In this document: one piece after another, positions 26,787-35,442 of the stretch | How positions within the stretch are numbered: position 1 is the stretch's first letter | How the letters are laid out: each line of letters opens with the position of its first letter | Assembly: GCF_002024165.1 (NCBI RefSeq) | Contig: NZ_MWQN01000004.1 | Location: 620,001-684,000 of the forward strand | Length of the DNA stretch: 64,000 bases | From: Embleya scabrispora | GTDB taxonomy: Bacteria > Actinomycetota > Actinomycetes > Streptomycetales > Streptomycetaceae | Direction: 5' to 3' | Position numbers and translations under genes: made by a program | The notes under the pieces: generated by a model | What the model saw: only the letters and a program-made list of their open reading frames with translations | The model's database searches: none | Told to the model about the DNA's origin: nothing

Positions 26787-28268
26787 TCAGGGCAGTCTGG
26801 GCATCCTGGGCAGTGCCAGATACCGGTGGGTGATCTCGTGGGCGAACGCCATGACGGTCCCCTGCGGGCTCACCCCGGTCGCGCCGGGCAGCACCGACGC
26901 GTCGCACAGGTGCAGTCCGCGCAGGCCGTACGGTCGGCCGTATCCGTCGCACACCCCGCCGCGTTCGGGCAGGCCCATCGGGCACGAGGCCATGGCGTGC
27001 ACGGACACCAGGTCCCAGCGCCGCGGATCGGCGCGCGGGACGAATGCCTCCGCCTCTGCGACGGAGCGCAGCACGCGCCGCTCGGGCGCGTACACCTCGA
27101 CCGCGCCCGCCGCGAACAACACCCGCGCCGCCTGCCGCAGTCCGAACCGCAACAACTCCCGGTCGCCCGCCCGCAGATGATGCCGCAGGAGCAGGCCGCC
27201 GGCGGGCAGCGCGGTGACCCGGACGCCGCCGGACACCCGGACCTGGACCGTGTACGTCCCGACGTGGTCGATGTCCGCGAGCACCCGGTCCAGTACCCGG
27301 GGCGGATGCCCGGCGAGGCTCGCGGCCAGGGTGCCGGGGGTGAGGTTGGCGGGCATGATCAGGATGCCCAGGTCGGCGAACTCGTGGAGCTGGGTGGTGA
27401 AGATGGTCCCGTTCCGGGCCGCCAGGGGATCGGCGAAGCGCGCGTTCACCCGCAGGTTGACGTGGATCGCGGTGTGTCGACCGGCCCGGCGCGCCTGGAT
27501 GCCGCTGCGTTGCAGCAGGGCGGGTGTGCCCAGGGCGCCGGCGGCGAGGAAGACGACGTTCGGCCGGTAGGTCGTCCGCCGTCCGTCGGGGCCGACCGCG
27601 TATACCGCCGTGACGGTGCGCCCGTCGTGCCCGATGCGGACCGCCCGGGTGCCGGCGTCGACGCGCGCACCCCGCCGCCGGGCCTGCGGCAGGTAGGTGA
27701 GCGCCATGCTCTGCTTCGCCCCGGTCGGACAACCGGTGGCGCAGCGGTTGCTGTGTCGGCATCCGCGCACCGCGCGGCGGGCGTCCTGCCGGCGCCACCC
27801 CAGGGCGTCCGCGCCCACCGCGAGCAGCCGCGAGTCCCGGTTGGCCGGCGGGCGTTCCGTGTGCGTGATCACCGACAACCGGCGGGTGATCTCGCGCAGG
27901 TGGGCGTCGAGGTGTTCGGCCCGATATCCGTCGATGCCCGAACGCAGTGCCCAGCGGTCGAGCAGGTCGGCGGGCGGGTGCCACAGCAGGCCGCCGTTGA
28001 CGACGGTCGTACCGCCGACGCAGCGCCCTTCGCCGAAGGCGATCGTGGGGCGCCCGTGGATCGGGGACAGTCCCGCGTTGCGGTACAGCCGCCGCATGTT
28101 CTCGGCGGGCGACGCTTCGGCGATGTCCGCGACGGACACCTCGGGCCCCTCCTCCAGCACGATGGGTTGCCGGCCCGCGCGAGCCAGTTCCAGTGCGGCG
28201 ACGGCCCCACCGGCGCCGGAGCCGATCACGAGGGCGTCGCAGTCGATCACCGCGGGTCGTTCGGCCAT
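26787..28268 (-). CDS. GMC-type FAD-dependent oxidoreductase
   Basis: A 493-residue enzyme with FAD site DALVIGSGAGGAVAALELARAG (residues 10-31), the second GMC block GRCVGGTTVVNGGLLWHPP, a Cys-containing patch RGCRHSNRCATGCPTGAKQS, and the C-terminal active-site region SVHAMASCPMG, where His is the expected base. The Cys patch and order of blocks resemble fatty-alcohol oxidase and cholesterol-oxidase-type GMC enzymes. Its start overlaps the end of the small upstream gene by 22 bp, which points to translational coupling. With two aminotransferases upstream, oxidation of a hydroxyl to a carbonyl before transamination is a reasonable inference. Confidence 0.88.
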   Translation of the reverse strand: MAERPAVIDCDALVIGSGAGGAVAALELARAGRQPIVLEEGPEVSVADIAEASPAENMRRLYRNAGLSPIHGRPTIAFGEGRCVGGTTVVNGGLLWHPPADLLDRWALRSGIDGYRAEHLDAHLREITRRLSVITHTERPPANRDSRLLAVGADALGWRRQDARRAVRGCRHSNRCATGCPTGAKQSMALTYLPQARRRGARVDAGTRAVRIGHDGRTVTAVYAVGPDGRRTTYRPNVVFLAAGALGTPALLQRSGIQARRAGRHTAIHVNLRVNARFADPLAARNGTIFTTQLHEFADLGILIMPANLTPGTLAASLAGHPPRVLDRVLADIDHVGTYTVQVRVSGGVRVTALPAGGLLLRHHLRAGDRELLRFGLRQAARVLFAAGAVEVYAPERRVLRSVAEAEAFVPRADPRRWDLVSVHAMASCPMGLPERGGVCDGYGRPYGLRGLHLCDASVLPGATGVSPQGTVMAFAHEITHRYLALPRMPRLP

Positions 28269-28696
28269 GCCCGCTCCGGGAGTTCGGTCCCCGCCGCCGG
28301 CACCGGGACCGCCGGCCGAACGCCGTCCAGCGCCCCGTGGCACGCGAGGGCGCCGATGGTCCGCACCACGGTGCCCAGCACCGGCAGCCGCTCCAGCCGC
28401 GCCGCGCCCGCCGACAGCACGTTCGGGGAGGCGGCATCGAGCCGACGACCCGTCACGAGCCGGAAGGCGGCCGGTACCAGGCGCAGCACCACGATGAACG
28501 CGGCCCGATAGGGCGGCGCCGTCGCGGCCAGGCTGCCCGCGACGTGCCTCGCGGCCGGCGCGGCGGCCTCGGGCTCGCGCAGCGGCGGATACCGGACCGC
28601 CCACACGCGCGTCAGGCCGCTCGCCCGCAACGCCCGGGAGGTCCGCGCGAGTGCCCGGCGGCCCGCCGGGTCGGGGGCGACGTCCCCGCCGCTCAC
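28247..28696 (-). CDS. Small GMC-associated protein
   Basis: A 149-residue protein whose GTG overlaps the upstream stop in a GTGA and whose end overlaps the next gene by 22 bp, so it is a real, coupled cistron. The C-terminal half has a hydrophobic pair of helices (PYRAAFIVVLRLVPAAFRLV and LPVLGTVVRTIGALACHGAL). This recalls the small N-terminal domain or subunit found with fatty-alcohol-oxidase-like GMC enzymes and the gluconate-dehydrogenase subunit 3 group. I infer a partner subunit for the following GMC enzyme; the family link is a guess from pattern. Confidence 0.65.
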   Translation of the reverse strand: MSGGDVAPDPAGRRALARTSRALRASGLTRVWAVRYPPLREPEAAAPAARHVAGSLAATAPPYRAAFIVVLRLVPAAFRLVTGRRLDAASPNVLSAGAARLERLPVLGTVVRTIGALACHGALDGVRPAVPVPAAGTELPERAWPNDPR

Positions 28697-30111
28697 GCGG
28701 TCACCCGGTCCTTCACGAAGGCGGTGACCAGCCGGGTGATGCCCTTGTCCAGCACCCGGTCCAGGGCGGTGAGGAAGAGGTCGATCTCCTCGTCCTCGGC
28801 GATCAGCGGCGGTGCCGCGATCAGCGGCAGTCCGTGGTTGGAGCCGTAGTAGGTGAGCACGTCGTGGTCGTGGTAGAGCGCCGAGATCACCGCTCCGGTG
28901 ACCAGTTTCGAGCGCAGTTGCGGGTCCCGGGCGAAGGACCCCGGGAGCAGCCGCGTGATGCGGTCGAGCCGGGCGGGGCCGGCCTTGAGGAACACGCCGT
29001 GCAGCGCGCCGCGTCCGGTGGTCGCGGCGACGAGGCGATGGTGCGTCTCGGCGAGTTTGGCCAGTCCGTTCCCGAGGCGTTCGCCGATGTGCCGGGCCCG
29101 GGCGGGGTAGTCGTCCTCGACCGCGATCGCGACGGCTTCGAGCGCGGTGACGGTCTCCTCGCCGAAGCCGTGGTAGGTGGTGCTGTGCAAGGTGGCGTCG
29201 GCGAGGTTGTCGTACGCGCGGCGGAAGACGTGTTCGCGGGCCACGTAGCCGGCGATGGACGCCTTGCCGCCGCCGAAGGACTTGGAGGTGACGAGCACGT
29301 CGGGGACCAGGTCGCGGTGGCGCATGAAGTGGAACAGCGACCCGGTGCGTCCCCACCCGGTGAAGACCTCGTCGAAGACGAGCACGATGTCGAGTTCGTC
29401 GCACATCCGGCGCACTGTGCGCAGGAACTCCTCGGAGCACTCGCGCAGTCCGGAGGCGCTGAAGGGTTCGAGCACCACCGCGTACACGTCGCTGCCGCCG
29501 TCGCCGGTGCGGTGTCGGTCCAGGGCGAGGGCGAAGGAGTCCGAGTCGTCGTAGCCGAAGCGGTCGGTGCCGGGCAGGCTCGGGAAGGGGAAGTGGATCT
29601 CCGGCGACGCGGTGAGGCTGCCCGCGCCCAGGAGTTTGCCGTGGAAGGAGATGTCGGTGTGCAGGACGGTGCCGCGCCGGCCTCGGTGGTATTTGTACGC
29701 CATTTTCAGGGCGCCCTCCACGGCCTCGGCGCCGGAGTTGGGGAAGTAGGCGATGTTCAGGTCACCCGGCAGGAGCATCGCCAGGTTGTGGCCGAGCGCG
29801 GCGACGTACGGGGAGAGGTAGTTCTTGTGTACCTCCATGCTCTTGCGCTCGGCGAAGCGGCGCCGCGCGGCCAGGATCCGCGGGTGGTTGTGGCCGTGGT
29901 TGAGCACGCCCACCCCGCCGGTGAAGTCGAGGACGCGGCGGCCGTCGCGCAGGGTGATCCAGCACCCTTCCGCGTGTTCCACGAGGTCGCGGCCGAATCC
30001 GAACGAGCCGATCAGGGCGACCTGGCCGCGGCTGACGTGGCGCCGGTAGAGATCGTGCACCCGGTCGATCGACAGGTGCTCGCAGGCCTCGGCGTCGAGC
30101 AGTTCGCTCAC
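28693..30111 (-). CDS. Class III PLP-dependent aminotransferase
   Basis: A 472-residue aminotransferase. Recognisable are HGHNHPRI near residue 74, the N-S-G-A-E-A-V-E motif near 125-132 that contacts phosphate, VLEPFSASGL, the pyridine-nitrogen Asp in VFDEVFTGWGRTG (Asp247) and the Schiff-base Lys in TSKSFGGG (Lys277). The GTG at 30111 has GGGAG seven bases upstream and overlaps the preceding stop as GTGA. Class III enzymes transfer amino groups to aldehydes or ketones; next to two GMC dehydrogenases it resembles the oxidation/transamination step used to aminate sugars or cyclitols in aminoglycoside pathways. Substrate is inferred only. Confidence 0.9.
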   Translation of the reverse strand: MSELLDAEACEHLSIDRVHDLYRRHVSRGQVALIGSFGFGRDLVEHAEGCWITLRDGRRVLDFTGGVGVLNHGHNHPRILAARRRFAERKSMEVHKNYLSPYVAALGHNLAMLLPGDLNIAYFPNSGAEAVEGALKMAYKYHRGRRGTVLHTDISFHGKLLGAGSLTASPEIHFPFPSLPGTDRFGYDDSDSFALALDRHRTGDGGSDVYAVVLEPFSASGLRECSEEFLRTVRRMCDELDIVLVFDEVFTGWGRTGSLFHFMRHRDLVPDVLVTSKSFGGGKASIAGYVAREHVFRRAYDNLADATLHSTTYHGFGEETVTALEAVAIAVEDDYPARARHIGERLGNGLAKLAETHHRLVAATTGRGALHGVFLKAGPARLDRITRLLPGSFARDPQLRSKLVTGAVISALYHDHDVLTYYGSNHGLPLIAAPPLIAEDEEIDLFLTALDRVLDKGITRLVTAFVKDRVTA

Positions 30112-31496
30112 GTCCCGTCTCCCGTTCGTAGACTGGCCAGACCGGTGCGTTCGTGGGCCCGCGCCCGATCGGCGACGAGCCTGCCCGCGTTTCTGCCGTG
30201 TCGCACCGCGTAGTTGGTGCCGCGATCCTCGGGGAAGACCTGCGCCATGCCGGCCATGTACAGGCCGGGTACCGCGCATTCCACGCCGGGCACGATCCTT
30301 GAGTAGTTCCGGGTGATCACCGGTTGTGCGTGTTCCGCGCGCCAGACGTGGTAGCCGCGCACCCATTCGTCGCGAAAGCGCGGGAACATCCGGCGCAAGT
30401 GGGGCAGGCTGTAGCGGAACACCTCCTCGTCGCTCATCCGATACAGCGCCGAGTCCTCGGGGAGGTATTTGGAGAGGTAGACGATGTGTCGGCCGCCGTA
30501 GTGGCCCGGGTCGTCGAAGTTCGTGTGCTCGATGACGCCGACATAGGGGAACGTGGGGTCGGTGACATTGAGCCAGTAGGTGTCGGAGAGCGCGTGGGTG
30601 TTCTCCAGCACCAGGCAGATGTTCGCCAGGTAGGGGATGCTGCCCAACTGGCGGCGCAGCGCGGGTACGGCGAGGTGTTCGTCGTCCTGACCGGTCAGCA
30701 TGTCGGCCAGCACGCTCGGCGCGGTGGTCACCAACACCCGCCGGGCGGAGACCACTTCGTCCCCGACGCGGACCCCGGTGACGCCGCCGGAGTCGACCAG
30801 GACGGCGGAGACCGGGCTGTGCAGCCGCAGTCTGATGCCCAGTTCGCACAAGCGGGGTCGCCAGGCGTCGAGCAGGGCCCCGCATCCACCGCGCAGGTAG
30901 TGCAGCATCTCGCGCCCGGACCTGCTGCGGCTGCCGCCGCGAAGGTGCAGCTTGGTCCACATCCACGTGGCCCCGACCTGGGGGGCGTAGGCGCCGAACT
31001 TGCCTTCCAGGAGCGGCTTCCACACCAGGTCGAACACCCGGCGTCCGCCGATGCGCACGAGCCATTCCTCGGCGGTGAGCGCTTCGAGTTGGCGCCAGTG
31101 GCGTACCCGCGCGGCGCGCATCACCATCAGCCCCAGGCGCACCCGGTCGACGGGCGGAAGCGGCGCGAAGCGCAGCACGTCGAGCGGACTGGACAGGCGG
31201 TGGATGGTGTTGGCGTGGTAGAAGCCGGTGCGTGCCGGCCGGCGCTCCACCAGGTGGCCGCGGCCGAGTTCGGCGCACAGCCGGAACATGTCGTGGTCGG
31301 ACTCGAACCAGTGGTGGTAGAAGCGTTCGAGGTGTCCGTCGCCGACGTCGAAGGTACCGGCCAGGCCGCCGATGCGGTCGTCCGCCTCGACGATCAGGGT
31401 TTTCAGGCCCGCCAGTCCCAGTTCGTGCGCGGCGGCGAGCCCGGTGAATCCGGCGCCGACGACCACCACGTCGAACCGGGTGTCCTCGCGGCTCAC
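30108..31496 (-). CDS. FAD-dependent amine-oxidase/protoporphyrinogen-oxidase-like oxidoreductase
   Basis: A 462-residue flavoprotein. FDVVVVGAGFTGLAAAHELGLAG and the following IVEADDRIGGLAGTF form the dinucleotide-binding motif of the amine oxidase superfamily. FYHHWFESDHDMFRL, WKPLLEGKFG and a C-terminal GLYMAGMAQVFPEDRGTNYA fit the group of such proteins often found beside GT2 genes and distantly like UDP-galactopyranose mutase. It is coupled at both ends by GTGA overlaps to the glycosyltransferase before it and the aminotransferase after it. The reaction is unknown; desaturation or oxidation of a lipid- or nucleotide-linked sugar is one possibility. Confidence 0.82.
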   Translation of the reverse strand: MSREDTRFDVVVVGAGFTGLAAAHELGLAGLKTLIVEADDRIGGLAGTFDVGDGHLERFYHHWFESDHDMFRLCAELGRGHLVERRPARTGFYHANTIHRLSSPLDVLRFAPLPPVDRVRLGLMVMRAARVRHWRQLEALTAEEWLVRIGGRRVFDLVWKPLLEGKFGAYAPQVGATWMWTKLHLRGGSRSRSGREMLHYLRGGCGALLDAWRPRLCELGIRLRLHSPVSAVLVDSGGVTGVRVGDEVVSARRVLVTTAPSVLADMLTGQDDEHLAVPALRRQLGSIPYLANICLVLENTHALSDTYWLNVTDPTFPYVGVIEHTNFDDPGHYGGRHIVYLSKYLPEDSALYRMSDEEVFRYSLPHLRRMFPRFRDEWVRGYHVWRAEHAQPVITRNYSRIVPGVECAVPGLYMAGMAQVFPEDRGTNYAVRHGRNAGRLVADRARAHERTGLASLRTGDGT

Positions 31497-32467
31497 GACG
31501 CCTGCTCCTCGGGTTCGGCGAGCGCGGTCACCGGCGTGACCGCGTGTTGCCGGTCGCGCCGGGCGACCACGTAGGGCGGGCGGCCGCGCGCCTCGTGGTG
31601 GACCAGGCGCAGGTATTCGCCCAGTATTCCCAGGAGCAGCGCTTCGCCGCCGAAGGTCCATGCGGCGACCGGCATCGGCCGCCGGCGCACCGCGGAGGTG
31701 AGCGCGACGCCGCCGAGCCAGGCGACGCCGACGGCGGTCGGGAGCCGGGCGGGCGTGGCCGTACAGGTCATCACGCCCCGGTGGGACAGGCTCGCCATCT
31801 TGCGCAGCGTGTACTTGGAGCGGCCGGCCGAGCGCGGAGCCCGCCCGTATTCGATGCTGGTCTCGGCGAAGCCCGCCCAGCCGACGAGTCCGCGCACAAA
31901 GCCCGGGTCGCCGGACAGTCGGGTCAAGGTCTCCACGACCGAGCGGTCGAGCAGGCGGAAGTCGCCGGTGTCGAGGGCGATGGGATGGTCGGCGAGGGAC
32001 TTGAGCAGGCGGTAGTAGACGTAGGCGGTGGCGACCTTGAACCGGGTGTCGCCGTGCCGCGCGACGCGTCGACCGGAGACGACGGGCCAGCCCTGGCCCC
32101 AGCGTTCGACCATGGCCGGGATCAGTTCGGGTGGGTCCTGCAGGTCGGCGTCGAGGGTGACCACGGCGTCGCCGCGGGCCTCGCGCAGTCCGGCCATCAT
32201 GCCGGGCTGGTGACCGAAGTTGCGGGTCAGTTGCACGAGTTGCACGTGGTTGTCGGCGCGGGCCAGGGAGGTCAGGACGTCCCAGGTGTGGTCCCGGCTG
32301 CCGTCGTCGACGAAGACGATCTCGTGGTCGTATCCGTCGAGCGCCCGCATGACGGTGGAGATGCGGCGATGTGCCTCCGCGACCACCTCTCCCTCGTTGT
32401 AGCACGGCACCACCACGCTGATCAGCGGCGTGTGCGGCGCGGGTCCGTCCGCCTTTCGCTGCGACAC
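31493..32467 (-). CDS. GT2 glycosyltransferase (polyprenyl-phosphate type, GtrB/ArnC-like)
   Basis: A 324-residue family 2 glycosyltransferase. LISVVVPCYNEGEVVAEAHR is the nucleotide site, VFVDDGSRDHTWDVL and TLDADLQDPPELIP (the D-x-D-type metal site) follow, then TGDFRLLDRSVVE. Two hydrophobic segments near the C-terminus (about residues 245-265 and 275-297) anchor it in the membrane, as in enzymes that load sugars onto undecaprenyl phosphate. The GTG has AAGGAGTCCGCACC upstream. Together with the FAD protein after it and the DegT aminotransferase before it, it suggests that the operon modifies a lipid-linked or cell-surface sugar or a glycosylated metabolite. Confidence 0.88.
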   Translation of the reverse strand: MSQRKADGPAPHTPLISVVVPCYNEGEVVAEAHRRISTVMRALDGYDHEIVFVDDGSRDHTWDVLTSLARADNHVQLVQLTRNFGHQPGMMAGLREARGDAVVTLDADLQDPPELIPAMVERWGQGWPVVSGRRVARHGDTRFKVATAYVYYRLLKSLADHPIALDTGDFRLLDRSVVETLTRLSGDPGFVRGLVGWAGFAETSIEYGRAPRSAGRSKYTLRKMASLSHRGVMTCTATPARLPTAVGVAWLGGVALTSAVRRRPMPVAAWTFGGEALLLGILGEYLRLVHHEARGRPPYVVARRDRQHAVTPVTALAEPEEQAS

Positions 32468-32486
32468 GGTGCGGACTCCTTCCGGT

Positions 32487-33722
32487 TCAGCCCAGGACGG
32501 CGTCGCGCGTCGCCCGGAACTTCTCGGCGGCGGCTGCGATGTCGTGCGGGCGGCTGAAGACGTCGACTCCGAAGTCGGCTCCGAGGTAGGTGTCGGTCAA
32601 CCCCACCGTCAGGGCCAGGGACCGGCTCAGGACGTCGTCGGTACGGGGCAGCGCGCCGGGGCGGTAGGTGTGTCCGCGGGCCGGGGGTTCCACCGGGCGG
32701 AAGGGGCAGGACGGGTGGTCGGGATCGGCCAGCGCCCGCAGTTCCGGCAGGCCTCCGTAGTGGTGTTTGGGCGAGTGCAGCAGGGTCTTGGAGCCGAGGC
32801 CCGAGGCGACCTCCTCGGCGGCCTCGCGGTCGTCGAAGACGTAGACCGCGACGGTGGCGCAGTCCCCTTCGGCGTCGTGCAGGACCCGTTCGGCGACGCC
32901 GTCGCGGGTGCCGATCGCGGCGGTGAGCTCGCGTTTGAGCGCACGGGTGCGGGCCAGGACGTCGTCCAGGCGCGCGAGTTGCGCGCGCGCCACCGCGGCA
33001 CCGAACTCGCCCATCCGCAGGTTGAGGCCCAACAGCACGTCGCCGGGCCCGGTTTCGCGCGCGTAGGGGAACCAGCCGTGGTGGTGGAAGGAGTAGGCGC
33101 GCTGGAACGTGCCGGCGTCGCGGGTCAGCAGGAGACCGCCGTCGCCGCCGGTGACGACCTTGAAGACGTTGAGCGAGAAGGCCCCGGCCTCGCCGATGCC
33201 GCCGAGCGGGCGGCCGCGGTAGGTGCCGCCGCACGCCTGCGCCGCGTCCTCGATCAGGAGCAGGTCGTGTTCGCGGGCGATGCGGGTGAGGGCGTCCATG
33301 TCGCAGGACGCGCCCAGCATGTGCACGGGCATGATCGCGCGGGTGCGCGGGGTGATCCTGGCGAGCACGTCCGCCGGGTCGAGGGTGAGCGATTCGTCGA
33401 TCTCGGCGAGTACGGGCGTCGCGCCGCTGTAGGCCACGGCGGACAGGCAGGCGACGTACATGTATCCGGGGACGATCACCTCGTCGCCGGGTCCGATGCC
33501 GAGCGCGGCGAAGGCGGTCAGCAGCGCCGACGTCCCGCTGTTGACCGTCAGGCAGTGCGGGGACGCGAGCCGGCTCGCCGCCTCCCGTTCGAGCCGGCGG
33601 CACTGCGAGTCCTGTGCCACGGGTTGGGAGTGCACCCCGACCGTGTTCTGCCAGGCGTCGAGGACCTCCGCGATGTTGCGTCGTTCCTCGTCACCGAAGG
33701 ACGCGTACCCGGGACCGGGCAT
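32487..33722 (-). CDS. DegT/DnrJ/EryC1/StrS-type sugar aminotransferase
   Basis: A 411-residue PLP enzyme of the family that aminates keto-sugars and keto-cyclitols. NSGTSALLTAF (about 61-71) binds the phosphate, LIEDAAQACGGTYRG carries the Asp/Gln contacts, and the Schiff-base Lys is in FSLNVFKVVTGGDGG (Lys188). Length and start (an ATG with GGAGGCGGTCGC before it) are normal. It precedes the glycosyltransferase by 19 bp. With the class III enzyme downstream it gives the operon two independent transamination steps, which argues for a multiply aminated or amino-sugar-bearing product. Confidence 0.9.
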   Translation of the reverse strand: MPGPGYASFGDEERRNIAEVLDAWQNTVGVHSQPVAQDSQCRRLEREAASRLASPHCLTVNSGTSALLTAFAALGIGPGDEVIVPGYMYVACLSAVAYSGATPVLAEIDESLTLDPADVLARITPRTRAIMPVHMLGASCDMDALTRIAREHDLLLIEDAAQACGGTYRGRPLGGIGEAGAFSLNVFKVVTGGDGGLLLTRDAGTFQRAYSFHHHGWFPYARETGPGDVLLGLNLRMGEFGAAVARAQLARLDDVLARTRALKRELTAAIGTRDGVAERVLHDAEGDCATVAVYVFDDREAAEEVASGLGSKTLLHSPKHHYGGLPELRALADPDHPSCPFRPVEPPARGHTYRPGALPRTDDVLSRSLALTVGLTDTYLGADFGVDVFSRPHDIAAAAEKFRATRDAVLG

Positions 33723-33765
33723 GCGACCGCCTCCTCACGTCGTGTTCGTGGCCGGTGCGGTGGAC

Positions 33766-35079
33766 TCAGAACACCGTCGGGCAAAACGGCGCCGGGTCGT
33801 GGTGGAACGCCCGGGTCGCGGCCCGGAGCGCGCCCGCCCGGTGTTCGACCACCCGTCCGGCCGCGGCCAGTTGCGTCAACGAGGTGCCGCCGAGGTGGAC
33901 GGCACCCAACTCGCGCACGGTCAGGGCCAGATCGGCCGGGGCCGAGGTGCGCGCGCACTCGCCCTCGTACGTGCCGGTGCGCAGTCGCCAACGGCCCACG
34001 TTCCACGGGCAGATCGGGTCGGCGACCGCCAGTACCAGATCGACCTCGGCCCCGTATCCGCGTCCGGCGAGGGCACGTGCGACATCCACCGGGCGGGTGT
34101 AGAGCTGATCGCGTGCGACGGGTGCGGCGCTGCGCGGGTCGTCGAGCAGGGCCAGGATCGCGTCGTCGACCGGGCGGTCGGCGATCACCGTGCCGCCGAG
34201 GTCGATGTCCAGCAGCGCCCGCCACAGATTCACGTACGCGGTCGGGTCGTTCGCGAACAGTTCGCGGACGTGCACCTCGTAGCGCGGGTAGGAGTTCTCC
34301 CAGTGGGCGGTCAGCGAGTAGAGGGCGTATCCCGTCGCCGGCTCGCCGTCGTCGGCCCCGGCCAGCATGCACAACAACCGTCCCGCGCCGCCGCGCCGCT
34401 CCGGCAGGTCGAGCAGGGCCCGGCGCATCCAGGTGCCGTCGCGCCGGGGCATGCCCGGCCGCCGGTCGATGGCGTGTTCGTAGATCCGCGTGATCTCCGC
34501 GCCGCATCGGGCCGGGTCCAGGACGCGCACGGACGGCGGCGGGTCGGTGGGCGCGGCGGGAGGTCGTGTCGACAACTCGCGGGAGGAGCGCGGGATCCGG
34601 ATTCGGACGGCGCGGGTGGCGGAGCCGAATCCGAAGCGTCCGTAGATGGCCGGCTCCGTGGTGTGCAGCGCGGCGACCGCCTCTTCGCCCCGGTCGTGCA
34701 GGCCGGTCAGGGTGCGTCGGATCAGGTCGCGCATCAGGCCGCGACGGCGGTGCGTGGGATCCACGGTGACGTAGCCGATGCCGGCGATCGGCTGTCGACC
34801 GCCCGGGACGCTCATGTCCAGCGAGTACAGGGCGAGCGTGGCGCAGGTCTCGCCGGCGCGGTGCGCGAGCAGCGAGCGTTTCGGCTCGAATATGTCGCCG
34901 ATGATTTTTCGGTATTCCGGGACCGCCTCGTATCCGCCGTAGGCGAGGGCGACGACGTCGGCGAATTGGTCCCATGAATCCGGCGCACGGAAATCGTACC
35001 CGTCGACACGTGATCGGGTCTGATCCACAGGCAAAGGCACCTCGCAGACATGCGAAAGAGTTCGGGGTGCGTGTCTCAT
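33766..35079 (-). CDS. Eis-type GNAT N-acetyltransferase
   Basis: A 437-residue protein with the triple layout of mycobacterial Eis. An N-terminal GNAT domain has IAGIGYVTVDPTHRRRGLM, the acetyl-CoA loop R-R-R-G-L-M. A second, degenerate GNAT domain follows, and the C-terminal SCP2-like region ends in a free aromatic carboxylate (CPTVF), which serves as the general base in known Eis enzymes. Eis acetylates several amines of aminoglycosides. Heading an operon with two aminotransferases and a glycosyltransferase, it could be a tailoring or self-resistance enzyme; equally it may be a housekeeping GNAT. The start is uncertain, as no clear ribosome site precedes the ATG. Confidence 0.85.
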   Translation of the reverse strand: MRHAPRTLSHVCEVPLPVDQTRSRVDGYDFRAPDSWDQFADVVALAYGGYEAVPEYRKIIGDIFEPKRSLLAHRAGETCATLALYSLDMSVPGGRQPIAGIGYVTVDPTHRRRGLMRDLIRRTLTGLHDRGEEAVAALHTTEPAIYGRFGFGSATRAVRIRIPRSSRELSTRPPAAPTDPPPSVRVLDPARCGAEITRIYEHAIDRRPGMPRRDGTWMRRALLDLPERRGGAGRLLCMLAGADDGEPATGYALYSLTAHWENSYPRYEVHVRELFANDPTAYVNLWRALLDIDLGGTVIADRPVDDAILALLDDPRSAAPVARDQLYTRPVDVARALAGRGYGAEVDLVLAVADPICPWNVGRWRLRTGTYEGECARTSAPADLALTVRELGAVHLGGTSLTQLAAAGRVVEHRAGALRAATRAFHHDPAPFCPTVF

Positions 35080-35131
35080 CGACGACCCGAACAGGAGAAT
35101 TGCCGAAATGCGGCGGGCTGCGGCCGATCGG

Positions 35132-35173
35132 CCGCCGAGTGATCTTTATCGACCGCCGGGTGATCTTTACTGG
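35132..35173. repeat. Two 21-bp direct repeats (CCGCCRRGTGATCTTTA core)
   Basis: Two adjacent units (35132-35152 and 35153-35173) share CCGCCRGGTGATCTTTA-like cores at exactly 21 bp, two helical turns, so a regulator bound to both would sit on one DNA face. They lie in the divergent promoter region about 55-95 bp upstream of the Eis start. Heptamer direct repeats at 11- or 22-bp spacing are used by SARP activators, but here the spacing and sequence are only suggestive. Confidence 0.45.
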
Positions 35174-35294
35174 GCATCGGCCAACAATCATGCTTCACGC
35201 CGGGCCTGCGACTGTCAAGGCTTGTCGATGATTCGTTCGGGAAGCGATCGTGCGGGGTTCGCTACCGATCGATCGAGCAGGAATTGATCCTTCC

Positions 35295-35318
35295 GTTCCG
35301 GTGCTCCGAAATCGGAAC
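35295..35318. promoter_or_regulatory. Interrupted palindrome GTTCCG-N12-CGGAAC
   Basis: A 6-bp perfect inverted repeat with a 12-base centre, 125 bp upstream of the lectin-like gene. It is a possible operator; short enough to occur by chance. Confidence 0.35.
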
Positions 35319-35442
35319 AGATCATTCTGTCGAATTCCATGAAGATTGCCGGGGTGCCTTGTGATCTACGGAACCGATCGCTAACACTCGAACGCGACGC
35401 CGACGTGCGGATACGCGTCTTCGCTGCGACCGAGGAGATCAC

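Larger units (their letters stand above)
35080..35442. other. Divergent intergenic region with repeats
   Basis: About 360 bp between the Eis operon and the lectin-like gene. It is AT-richer than its neighbours and holds the tandem pair at 35132-35173 and the palindrome at 35295-35318. No protein gene or RNA gene was seen. Confidence 0.5.

Noticed and set aside
26787-28604. Extending the GMC oxidoreductase upstream to 28604
   Set aside because: The added ~110 residues are an Arg/Gly/Ala-rich shadow of the small coupled gene at 28247-28696; the flavin site begins ten residues after the ATG at 28268.
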